From NCBI RefSeq assembly GCF_028372415.1, contig NC_092879.1, forward strand, positions 94,708,241-94,772,240: DNA of 64,000 nt. Direction: 5' to 3'. The DNA comes from Notamacropus eugenii. Lineage: Eukaryota; Chordata; Mammalia; Diprotodontia; Macropodidae. The notes under the pieces are model-generated. The model did not search any database. It saw only the letters and a list, made by a program, of their open reading frames with translations, and was not told the DNA's origin. How positions within the stretch are numbered: the first letter of the stretch is position 1; each line of letters starts with the position of its first letter. Position numbers and translations under genes: made by a program. Positions 1 to 9,908 of this stretch are shown one piece after another.

Positions 1-541
1 TCACACTCAGGTCCCTCGAGATCCCTTTTCTACATTTTATCCCACATTCACTGCAGGGGGCTGCCTCAAAAGCTTTGGAAAGGCTTGACATATTCCATCC
101 TAGGATCTTGTTAGTGTTATTGCATGGCGTTATGCAGCTTTCCATGACTGTGCTTCCCTTAGGATCACTGAAAGGCTTTGTATTCTGAAGACTCTTAAAG
201 ACTTGTCCCTTTTTGTCCTTGTGAATGCACATCCAATGGTCATTGAAAGCTCTAGGCCTCAGTTTCAGGTACGATGCATGGAGGGTCCTCAAATGTAAAG
301 GCCCCTAAGGTCCTCTTTCCTGTAGGTCTAGAATACTGTACATGTTCACAGTCAAGTCCCACAAGCTCTGCTTTCAACACTTTACCACAAATTCACAGCA
401 GGGGACTGGCTAAGACTGTTTCGAAAGCCAGGACCCTTTTCATGATAGGCTCTTCTTAGTGATCTGACATCAGTTTCCTTTCACTCACATAAATGACTTT
501 GTATTCTCAGGACTCTAAAAGATTGATCATTTCTGTCCTTA
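1..541. repeat. ~345-bp satellite, left end of unit 1
   Basis: Diverged tandem satellite. Each monomer carries the same ordered landmarks: GCATGGAGG, a CTAGGCCTAG-like core, CTTTTCTACATTTTACCC, CAGCAGGGG, CTTTGGAAAGCCTTGA, and TTTCCTTTAGAGTC. Monomer length is seen from GCATGGAGG-type landmarks elsewhere (26,503; 26,845; 27,197; 27,542), spaced 342-352 bp. The first base of the window corresponds to 27,267, 42,929 and 58,591, so this is the same phase of the higher-order unit. No gene is supported here; short open frames are satellite by-products. Confidence 0.9.
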
Positions 542-1212
542 TGAGGAGGTTTAGGGGTGATCAAGACCCCAAAATACCGACAGTCTGGGGGGTGCTCAAA
601 TGAATTCGAGCACACCCCAAAATACCGACAGTCTGGGGGGTGCTCGAATGAATTCGACTCAAGCCTTCTTCAAGTCAAAGAAAACAAAGTTCATTAAAGG
701 TTCATCAAATTTGGTTGGCTCTTAAAGAGCCTAAGCATTTGTGATGCTTGTATGCACAAGCAGGCCAGATAGAATCCCAGCTAGGCAGAGTCTCAGCAGG
801 ATTGAATCTGAGCACCTTCATGGAGGCAAGATGGAACTAAGTACAGAAAAGACTATAGGAGGGATCTGGGGGGGGGGGGGTGATCTGGTAGTCCAGGGTG
901 ATGGGAGGAGGGGTTTAGGGAGGGTCCTGGGGAGAAGTCCAAAGAGGGAATTCAGGAGAGTTGGAGACAGCTGGAGGCAATCAGGAGATACTAGACAATG
1001 GAGCTTCTGGGTGGGTAGCAGGTGAGGCACTCAAGAAGGAACACATAATGGCCACAGATTTGAGCGTGAAAGGCTGGGTTATGTGAGGAGATTCTAGGAT
1101 AATTCAATTTAAGTATGACAAGCCAGGTTCTGTGGGCAGATACTAGGAGAGCTCAATTTGAGTATGAAAATCCAGACAATTCAAGAAAGTTTCCAGAGTC
1201 TGAACCCTATCA
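542..1212 (+). mobile_element. Solo LTR of an ERV-like element, unit 1 copy
   Basis: A 671-bp insertion in the satellite that begins TGAGGAGG and ends CCTATCA, giving the TG...CA ends of an LTR. It is flanked by a 4-bp direct repeat CTTA (538-541 and 1,213-1,216). Removing the insert and one CTTA leaves a satellite that aligns with the uninterrupted monomer at 3,270-3,310, which serves as an empty site. A 48-bp tandem duplication lies near the left end (about 567-662), like a U3 enhancer repeat, and suggests the plus orientation. No internal retroviral region is attached. A 4-bp target repeat is typical of gammaretrovirus-like (class I) elements, but family assignment is inference. Confidence 0.7.
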
Positions 1213-4200
1213 CTTATATCCTTGTAAGTGTATACAATGAATCTTCAGCTCAGTAGATCTCAGGTTCAGGCAGAATGCATGGAGGGTACTCTATGGGAAA
1301 TGCCCTTCAGGTCTGCTTTTCCCTAGGCCTGGAAACCTCCAGGTGATCAGTCAAGTCCCTCCAGCTCTCCTTTCAACATTTTACCCTGAATTCACAGCAG
1401 GGGACTGGCTCAAAAACTCTGGAAAGCCTTGGCATTTTTCATCCTAACATCTTCTCAGTGATCTTACACTTTCTCATCTAGTTCTCTAGATCTCACTTTC
1501 CTTTAGAGGCACATGGGGTGCATGGACACTAAGGTCTCTGAAGGACTACTCACGTTCATTCCTTGGACCTTCCTGACTGAGCAGTAGATAACATGGAGAG
1601 CCTTGTTGTAGAAATGGTTTCAAGGTCTCCTAATCTCTAGGTCAGAAAAATTGTCAGAAAGCACATACAGATACCTGAAGCTGCCTGGGCCTCTGTTTCC
1701 CCTTCACTCAGAGCAGGGGCCAGGCTAAACTGCTTTGGACAACGTTGACATTTGTAATCCTAGAATCTCCTTTATCTTACACCTGGGTCTCCAGCCTTCC
1801 AGGACTTTGTATCCTTTAGAGTCTTTGAAATGTTTTGGCTTCTGAAGACTCTCCATGACTTGTTCCTTTTTGTCCTGGGACTCTTGAGGGTGCACACACT
1901 ATGGTCATGAAGGTCTATGGCCTCAGATTGAGGCAGAATGCATAGAGGGCACTCAAAGGCAAATGCCTGCCCTTGAGATCCTCTTTGCTCTAGGGCTAGG
2001 AAATTGCAGGTGATCCCAATCAGGTCCCACGTGCTCCCTTTTCTACACTTTACCCCAAATTCACAGCAGGGGGTTGCACCCCAAGCTTTGGAAAGCCTTG
2101 ACCTTTTGAATCCGAGGATCTCCTTAGCCTGCTTACACTGGACTGTCCAGTTTTCCAGACCTCTGTGTCCTTTAGAGTAATAGAAACATTTTGGATGCTG
2201 AAGACTCTGAAAGACTTGTCACTTTGTATCCTTGCACAATTCTGGGTGCACACACAATGGGCATTGAGCTCTCTAGGCCTCAGTTGCAGACACAAGGCAT
2301 GGAGGAGCATCAAGTGTCAAGGCCCTTCAGGTCCTCTTTGCTCTAGGCCTAGGGAACTGTAGCTGATCACAGTCAGGTTCTTCCAGCTCCCTTTTCTACA
2401 TTTTACCCTATATCCAGGGCAAGGGGCTGGCTCTAAAGCTCTGGACATTTTCAATCCTAGGATCTTGTCAGTGGTATTCAAACTGGCTCTCCAGCATTCT
2501 ACGTCTCAGGTCCCTTTCAGTCACACAAATGGTTTTCTCTTATCAAGACTCTAAAAGAGTTGTCCTTTTTGTCCTTAGACTCTTGTGGGTGTATACAGTC
2601 ACTATTTAGCGCCACAGGCCTCGGGTTCAGGCACAAGGGTCCTTTAGTGTAAATGACTCTAAGGCCCTCTCTTCTCTAGGCCTTCAAATGTCTAGGTGAA
2701 CACACTCAGTTGCCTCAAGCTCCCTTTTCCACTTTTCAGCCTCAATTCACAGAATGGGGCAGGCTCACAAACTTTGGAAAGAGTGAATCCTTTGCATCTT
2801 AAGATCTTATATGAGATCTTACACTGAGATAACCAGCTTGCTAGGACTCTGTTTCCTGTATTGTCATATAACGGGTTGGGATGCTGAAGACTCAGAAACA
2901 CGTGTCCCATCTTGGACTTGGATAGTTGTGACTTCTCATACAGCGGTCATTCTGCCCTCTAGCCCTCAGGTTCAGGCAGAATGCATGGAGGGTCCTCCAG
3001 TCTAAATGGCCTTCAGGTTCTCTTTTCTCTAGGCCCACCAACATCTCAGAAATCACAGTTAGGTCCCTCAAACTGCCTTTTCTACATTTTACCCTAATTT
3101 CACATCAGGGGGCTGAGTCAGAAGCTTTGGAAAGCCTGGACCCTTTTCATCCTAGGATATTGTTAGTGATTGTAAACATGGCTATGGAGCATTTTAGGAC
3201 TCAGTTTCCTTTCAGTCACATAAATGGTGCTGTATTCTCAGGACTCTGAAAGTCTTGTCATTTTTCTCCTTAGATACTTGTACATGCCTACAATGAATCT
3301 TTAGCTCAGTAGACCTCAGGTTCAGGCAGAATGCATGGAGGGTACTCTATGGGAAATGGCCTTCAGGTCTGCTTTTCTCTAGGCCTGGAAACCTCCAGGT
3401 GATCAGTCAAGTCCCTCCAGCTCTCCTTTCAACATTTTACCCTGAATTCACAGCAGGGGACTGGCTCTAAACTCTGGAAAGCCTTGGCATTTTTCATCCT
3501 AACATCTTCTCAGTGATCTTACACTTTCTTATCTAGTTCTCTAGATCTCACTTTCCTTTAGAGGCACATGGAGTGCATGGACATTAAAGTCTCTGAAGGA
3601 CCAGTCACGTTCATTCCTTGGACCTTCCTGACTGAGCAGTAGATAACATGGAGAGCCTTGTTGTATAAAGGGTTTCAAGGTCTCCTAATCTCTAGGTCAG
3701 AAAAAGTGTCAGAAATCACATACAGATACCTGAAGCTGCCTGGGCCTCTGTTTCTCCTTCACTCAGAGCAGGGGGCAGGCTAAACTGCTTTGGACAACAT
3801 TGACAATTTTTAATGCTAGGATCTCCTTAGTCATCTTGCACTGGGGTCTCCAGCTTTCCAGGAATCTGTTTCCTTTAGAGTCTTTGAAACATTTTGGATT
3901 CTGAAGACTCTAAAGGCCATCTCATTTTTTGTCCTGGGACTTTTGCAGGTGCACACGCAATGATCATTCAACTCCACATGTCTCAATTTCAAGCAGAAAA
4001 TGGGCCTCAGTTGCATCCTGTCAACATAAGGCCTTTGGATTCTGAGGACTCCAAAATATTGCCCCTTTTTGTCTTTGGATGCTTGGGGAAGTCTATCCAA
4101 TGGTCATTCAGGTCCATAGGCCTCATTGTCAGGCAGCATGAATGGAGGGACCTCGAATGCAAATGCCCTGAAGGTTCTCTTTACTCTAGGCCTAGGTAAC

Positions 4201-7092
4201 TGTAGGGGATCCCAGACAGGTCCACAAGCTCCCTGTTGTACATTTTATCCAACATTCACAGCCTTGGGCTTGCTCAAAAGCTTGGACAAGAATTGACATT
4301 TTTCATCCGAGGCTTTTGTTACTGATCTTCAACTTGGCTATCCAGCATTCTAGACCTGAGCTTCCTTTCAGTCACTTGAAGGTTTTGGATTCTGAGGACT
4401 GTACAAGACTTGTCACTTTTTTTCCTTGAACACCTGTGAGTGCACACACAGTGGTCATTCACCTCCATAAACCTGACATTCAGGCTGAAGGTATGGAGGG
4501 CCATCTAGTGTCAAGGTCCTTCAGGTCCTCTTTGCTCTAAGTCTCGGATTTTTTAGCTGATGACAGTCAGGTCCCTCAAGCTCCCTTTTCTACAGTGAAC
4601 CATACAATCACTGCATGGTCGTGGCTCAAAAGCTTTGCAAAGGCTTGACATTTGTCATCGTAGCATCTTGTTGAGTGATCTTCCACTTGGCCATCCAGCA
4701 TTCTAAGACTCAGTTTCATACATTCACATAAAGGGTTTGGATTCTGAGAACTCCCAAATCCTTGGAACTTTTGGTCATTGGACTCTTTTGGGTGCATAGA
4801 TGATGGGCATTCATCTGCATAGGCCTCATGGTCAGGCAGAATGCATGGAGGGGCTGCTAGTGTAAATGCCCTAAAGGTCCCATTTTCTCTCCACCTACAA
4901 ACCTCTAGGTGATCACAGTCAGGTCCCTCAAGCTCTCTTTTCTAGATGTTACCGTGAATTGAAATCAGGAGACTTGCTCAAATACTTTGGAAAGCCTTGA
5001 CATTTTAAATCCTACGATTTTGTCAGTGATCTGACACTTGGTTATCCAGCTCTCTAGATCTCACTTTCCTTTAGAGGCACATGGAGTGCATGGACACTAA
5101 GGTTTGCAAAGGACCAGTCACGTTTATTCCTCGGACCTTTCTGACTGCTCATGGAACAGCCAGGCTTACCAGGCCCTCACTTTCAGGTAGAGAACTTTGA
5201 GAGGCTTGCATTGTAAATGGTCTTAAGGCCTCCTAACCTCTATGTCAGAAAGAACATACAGGAACCTGAAGCTTCCTGGGCCTCTGTTTCTCCTTCACTC
5301 AGACAAGGGGGCTGGCTAAACTGCTTTGAAGAGCTTTGACATTTGTAATGCTAGAATCTCCTTCTTTATCTTACACCTGGGTCTCCAGCCTTCCAGGACT
5401 CTGTATCCTTTAGAGTCTTTGAAATGTTTTGGCTTCTGAAGACTCTCCATGACTTGTTCCTTTTTGTCCTGGGACTCTTGAGGGTGCACACACTATGGTC
5501 ATGAAGGTGTATGGCCTCAGACTGAGGCAGAATGCATAGAGGGCGCTCAAAGGCAAATGCCTGCCCTTGAGGTCCTCTTTGCTCTAGGCCTAGGAAATTG
5601 TAGGTGATCCCAATCAGGTCCCACATGCGGCCTTTTCTTCACTTTACCCCACATTCACAGTCTGGAGCTGGCTCACAAGATGTGGAAAGCCTGGACACTT
5701 TTCATCCTGGGATGTGGTTAGTGATCTTAAACCTGCCTATCTAGCATTTAGGACTCAGTTTCCTTTCAGTCACATAAATGGTTTTCCATTCTCAGTTTTC
5801 CAAAAAGACTTGGTTTTGCCTCAGAGACTTGTGGGTGCATACAATGAATATTTAGCTCCACGGGCCTGAGGTTCAGGCAGAATGCATGGAGGGTCTCTAT
5901 TGTAAATGACCTTAATGTCCTCTTTTCTCTAGGCCTACAAGCATCTAGGTTATTACAGTCAGGTCCCTCAAGTTCCATGGTCTTCATTTCACCTGAAATT
6001 CAACGCAGGGGGCAGGCTCACCAGCTTTGGCAAGCCTGCAAACTTCTCATCTTAGTATCTCATGAGCGTTCCTCCCCTGGGTAATCCAGCTTCCTAGGAC
6101 CATGTTTCCTGTAGAGTCACATTAAAGGGTTTGGATGCTGAAGTGTCAGAAAGACTTGTCCCATTTTTAACTGGGACATTTGTGGGTTCTCCTACAACGA
6201 TCCTTCAGCATTCTAGGCTTTCTTTTGAGGCAGAATGCATGGAAGGGCCTCTAGTACACTGGCCTTTGAGTTCCTCTTTATTGGAGGCTCAGGAAATTTT
6301 AAGTGAGTACAGTCAGGTCCCTCAAGCTCCCTTTTCTACCATTTACCCCACCTTCACAGCAAGGGGTTTTACCCCAAGCTTTGGAAAGCCTTGACCTTTT
6401 CAATCCAAGGATCTCCTTAGCCTGCTTACACTGGACTGTCCAGTTTTCCAGACCTCTGCGTCCTTTAGAGTGATAGAAACATTTTGGATGCTGAAGAAAC
6501 TGAAAGACTGATCACTTCGTATCCTTGCACAATTCTGGGTGCACACGCAATGGACATTGAGCTCTCTAGGCCTCACTTCCAGACACAATGCACGGAGAGG
6601 CAACAAGTATCAAGGCCCTTCAGGTCCTCTTTGCTCTAGGCCTAGGGAACTGTAGCTGATCACAGTCAGGTTCTTCCAGCTCCCTTTTCTACATTTGACT
6701 GGACATTCACAGCAGGGGTCTGCCTCACATGCTTTGGACAGGCTTGACCTTTTTAATCATAGTGTATCAGTAGTGATCTTATACTGGGTTATCCTGCTTT
6801 CCAGAACTCTGTTTCCTTTAAAGTCATAGAAATGTCTAAGATTCTGAAGACTCTAACAGATATGACACTTTTTCCCCTTGGACTCTTGGGAGTATCCACA
6901 CCATGATCATTGAGCTCCATTGGCCTAAGATTCAGGCAGAAGGCATGGAGGGCCCTCAGGTGCAAATGCCCTTAAGATGTTCCTTGCTCCAGTGCTAGGA
7001 ATCTGTAGGTGATCCCAGTCAGCACCCTCAAGCTCAATTTTCTACATGGGACCCTGAATTCAAAGCAGGGGGCGGGCTCCAAAGCTTTGGAA
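1213..7092. repeat. ~345-bp satellite block of unit 1, mosaic
   Basis: About 17 satellite monomers without a gene. Up to about 2,920 the sequence follows units 3-5 almost base for base (compare 28,474-30,180), then switches to different monomers. Parts are internal duplications: 1,215-1,780 recurs near 3,290-3,830, 1,780-2,040 recurs near 5,380-5,640, and 2,050-2,390 recurs near 6,345-6,690. The stretch 5,643-7,092 is nearly identical to 20,437-21,851 of unit 2. The LINE present in units 3-5 is absent. A distinct monomer subtype with GAGGCACATG and GGACCTTCCTGACTG is interspersed (about 1,500, 3,560 and 5,060). Confidence 0.88.
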
Positions 7093-7145
7093 ATTTCAAT
7101 GTCGCTATGTGTGCAATAGAAGAAATAGTCATAGACTGTGTGGCT

Positions 7146-7222
7146 GCTTTTGTTGCTATTCAGTCATATATCAGTCATCTCCAATCCTTCAGGATGCCAT
7201 TTGGGATTTTCTCTGGGTGCTG
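7146..7222 (-). repeat. SINE fragment, antisense (copy 1)
   Basis: The sequence TGCTTTTGTTGCTATTCAGT followed by CATTTGGGATTTTCTCTGGG matches the start of the reverse complement of the common marsupial tRNA/RTE-mobilised SINE (TTGTTGTTCAGTCATTT...CCATTTGGGGTTTTCTTGG, recalled from general knowledge). It is truncated after about 77 bp. Equivalent fragments lie at 21,906-21,980, 35,176-35,252 and 50,838-50,914. It explains the first third of a 117-codon open frame that starts at 7,138. Confidence 0.55.
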
Positions 7223-7715
7223 TCCACCTCTCTTTCTTCTCTCCTCATATAAATGCTTTGAAGCCTTCTCTAGGACCATTGGGAAGGACTCACAGGGAAA
7301 TGCTGAGAGACAGAGCTGGACATACATATAGGTGTCTAGACGTCCCTATCCACAGGGGTCTACCTTTCCTCCCCAGACCAAATCAAGTAGATTCCCAGGC
7401 TAGGAGAAAGGAAGTAATTGAAACATCCCTGTCTCCTGCAAGAGACCCTACCCACTGCCCTTTCTGGCTGGCAAGATGTTCAGTAGCTTAGTGCTTTCTC
7501 AGCGTATCTTATTCTTGTCAGTGGGGAGGAGTGAGCAGAGCTAGGGCTAATATGGTCTTAGGCTACATGAAGAGAAAGATGAGCCCAACTTGTCCAGAAA
7601 CAAATGACAGAGAACTGGAAGAGAAAAGGAACACCCGGGATGCCAGAGTGAAGACACACAAAAAAAACGAGACAGGCTAGAACACTAGGCTAACCCTAAG
7701 GTGGGGATGGGGGGA

Positions 7716-8205
7716 TTAGATCAGTGGGAAGGGGGGTGCTTCATCTTCCAAAGATCTAGGCTGAAGTAGGGAACCTGGAGGCCCCAGGGGGCCTTCTGGG
7801 TCCTCAAGTGTGGCAGCCTTTGGACTGAATCCAAACTTCAGAGAACAGATCCCCTGAGTCAAAGGATTTGTTCTGTACAGCTTGAAGTCGTGGTCAAAAG
7901 GCCCCACTTGAGGAGCTGGGGGGCCCTTGAGGCCTTGGGGCCACAGGTCCCTCAGCCAGGACCGGGTTTTAATGGGCTGCAAGCTCCATATGAACCTACT
8001 GTGTGACACAGCAGCCAAGGAAGAGAATTTGGTCTTGGGGTGTGCAGAAAGCTTTCTCCTCCAAGAAGCAGTAGGTCATAGGACTGTTGTCCTTTGTCTG
8101 GCTCAGATTCAGCTGTGGGGAGCAACCACACGTTAAGAAGGACCCATGGGGATAGGCCTTGAGTGTGAGCTCTGTTGCCACAGGTTGAAGAAACAGAATG
8201 TTAGC
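7716..8205 (-). other. Unassigned antisense open frames with splice acceptor
   Basis: On the minus strand a pyrimidine-rich acceptor (CTTTTCTTTTCTCTAG) ends just above 8,205. It is followed by 69 open codons to a stop at 7,996, with five Cys (CGC, YC, FC, CC). A second frame is open for 100 codons to a stop at 7,716 (includes FDHDFKLYRTNPL and SPKAATLEDPEGP). The codon mix looks less random than the surrounding shadows, but the two frames do not join without an extra splice, and I recognise neither product. Identical sequence occurs at 35,746-36,235 and 51,408-51,897, so copy identity cannot test coding constraint. It may be a remnant of a host exon or chance. Confidence 0.2.
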
Positions 8206-8836
8206 CTAGAGAAAAGAAAAGTTGGAAGAGGTGGGAGAAATGGCAGCACGCACTTAAGCATTTGTGGAAGAGGCTTGTGACTTATGTTTGGCCCTGAGAA
8301 GGTGGAAGAGGACACTTCCCAACACTTCAAGGTATCCTGGATTACATGTCACCTGCCTAGAGGTCTGGAAGCAACCAAGACAGAGCAGTGAAATGATGTC
8401 CCAAGACAGTCATCTCTTGAAGAAAGTGTAGATGTTTAGCGTGGCCAAGAGAGGGCTGAAGGCAGGAATTCCCAATCCGGGGTGCCCTTAAGGCAGGGAC
8501 TCAAGAAGCTTGTTCAATGGCCAGGGGGAATATTCTCCTCCATCAGTATGGTATCCTCCTGAAATGAATGAAATCTATGATTTTCTTTATTATGTGCATA
8601 TGTATGATACTCTCACACTTCTGTTCATGTGGAATAGGGAGGTAAGGTTTACTAAAAGGGGTACTTATATGAAGGGGTGGCAGAACCCTCCCCCCCCCAA
8701 ATTGTGACACTCTAGGAATAGGTGACATGATGAATCCTTTGGGCTTCAGCATAAATTAATTTATCCCCTCCTTTCCCACTGATTTCGATGGGGGAATTCT
8801 TCCATGCTTTAAAGAATGAATGGACCCTAGGGGCAG

Positions 8837-8960
8837 AGTTGGAGAGAACCTCCAGAAGTCATCCAGTTCCATTCCCACATTTTAGAGAGGAGGGCAGTGC
8901 CCAGAGAGAGTGTGACCTGTCCTAGATCACAGGGATCCAAGTGTGAAAGTCTCTGTGAGT
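8837..8960. repeat. Old MIR-like SINE fragment
   Basis: The run GTTGGAGAGAACCTCCAGAA, GTCATCCAGTTCCATTCCCA, CATTTTAGAGAGGAGG and then CTAGATCACAGGGATCC has the wording of an old mammalian MIR-type SINE (…ATTTTACAGATGAGGAAACTGAGG…GGTCACACAGCTAG…). It is degraded. Equivalent copies lie at 36,867-36,990 and 52,529-52,652. Confidence 0.45.
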
Positions 8961-9029
8961 TCCAGTGCAGTGCAGCCCACTTGGCGATACACTGGGTGAT
9001 TTGTGGCTCAACTGGTCTTTTCTCTTGGT

Positions 9030-9233
9030 TTGCTTTCAGTCCAGTCCAGCTGTCATTTGGGGCAAAGCTACTGGAGTGATTTGCCATTTCCTTCCCCAGC
9101 TCGTTTTGCAGATGGGGAAAGAGAGGCCAACAGGTTCCCAGAGCTAGTCAGAGTCTGAGGTTGCATGCGAAGTCAGGTCTTGCTGCCTCCAGACCTGACA
9201 TGCCACTGTACCCACTGGGGCACCCAGCTGCCC
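9030..9233 (-). repeat. Marsupial-type SINE, antisense (copy 1)
   Basis: The sequence CTACTGGAGTGATTTGCCAT, TTCCTTCCCCAGCTCG, GCAGATGGGGAAAGAGAGGC and the end CACCCAGCTGCCC is the reverse complement of the common marsupial tRNA-derived SINE. The 5' end of the SINE (GGGCAGCTGGGTGCCC) lies at 9,233. Moderately diverged. It lies immediately upstream of the CpG-rich block. Paralogous copies are at 37,060-37,263 and 52,722-52,925. Confidence 0.7.
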
Positions 9234-9329
9234 TAAGGAAGCCACCCTGCTGGTGTTGTGTGTGCATTTGGTGCAGGCCCGTCCAAGCCATGTGAGCTGG
9301 GCCTGGAAGGAGCGGTTTCAGGTGGGCTA

Positions 9330-9905
9330 GGCCACGAGCATGGCACTGGTCCCCATCTCTGGCTTGGCACCGCCCCGGCCTGGCGGCCGTGGACGTGGAA
9401 GAGTGCGGGCCAGGTATGGCTGGCCAGGGTTCCAGCCCGGGGGGCGGGGTCGCGCTCGAGGCCTACGTCCCTCCAGGACGCCCAAGAACCTGCTTTGTGA
9501 CCTCATCAGGGGGCACGAAGGGCAGACGGCCGCGCAGACTGAGCCAGGGAGAAGCCGCGGGCAGGCTCGTCGTGCGCAGAGGCAGGGCGCCTTCCTCCTG
9601 TCCGCTGCCAGGCGCGAGGCTGGCCGGCCCCTGCCTCGCCATCTCCCTCCCTTTGTGTCCTTCCTCAGTCCCCTCCCGACAGACACTCTCTCCCTCGGGG
9701 CCTCCTTCTTGCTTCCCTCACCCTCCCGCCCGCAGCCGTGCCCTGTTCGCTGCCGCGCTGGCCCCCACCGTCCTCCTTGTCCTCGGCGTCGTCAGCGTGC
9801 TCCTGTCCTTGTCCTCTTCATCCTCCTCGTGTCCTCGTCGTCCGCCTGTCCTGGTATCCTCGTCGCCTGCCCAGCCTCACCTGGCGCACCTGTGCCTGTC
9901 TCCCG
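9330..9905 (+). promoter_or_regulatory. CpG-rich probable promoter, gene copy 1
   Basis: About 575 bp with abundant CG dinucleotides (GGCGGGGTCGCGCTCGAGG, CGGCCGCGCAGAC, GCCGCGGGC, GCCAGGCGCGAGG, GCTGCCGCGCTGGC) inside an otherwise CpG-poor window. The CpG block ends directly before the proposed start codon at 9,909, as expected for a CpG-island promoter with the first exon at its 3' edge. A near-CRE TGACCTCA sits at about 9,498. No clear TATA box is seen. Several frames stay open across it only because GC-rich DNA has few stops. Confidence 0.55.
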
Positions 9906-9908
9906 ACT

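Larger units (their letters stand above)
7093..8836. other. Non-satellite 5' part of gene block, copy 1
   Basis: Satellite stops abruptly after CTTTGGAAA and single-copy-looking sequence begins. Apart from a SINE fragment at 7,146-7,222 and a weak antisense coding candidate at 7,716-8,205, I see no recognisable gene or RNA. The stretch holds a run of nine C at about 8,691-8,699 and purine-rich tracts. It is repeated almost unchanged at 35,124-36,866 and 50,786-52,528; only its first ~690 bp survive in unit 2 (21,852-22,546). Confidence 0.6.

Noticed and set aside
3831-4100. Recurrent minus-strand peptides of 60-110 residues in satellite monomers (for example with LRPREL and HCVCT)
   Set aside because: They recur because the monomers recur. 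Each is ended by stops within about one monomer and there are no consistent starts or splice sites. They look like satellite by-products rather than genes.
7138-7491. A 117-codon plus-strand open frame repeated in units 1-4
   Set aside because: Its first third is an antisense SINE fragment, the rest shows no domain or exon signals, and a second frame over the same bases is also open. It is kept in all copies only because the copies are recent.
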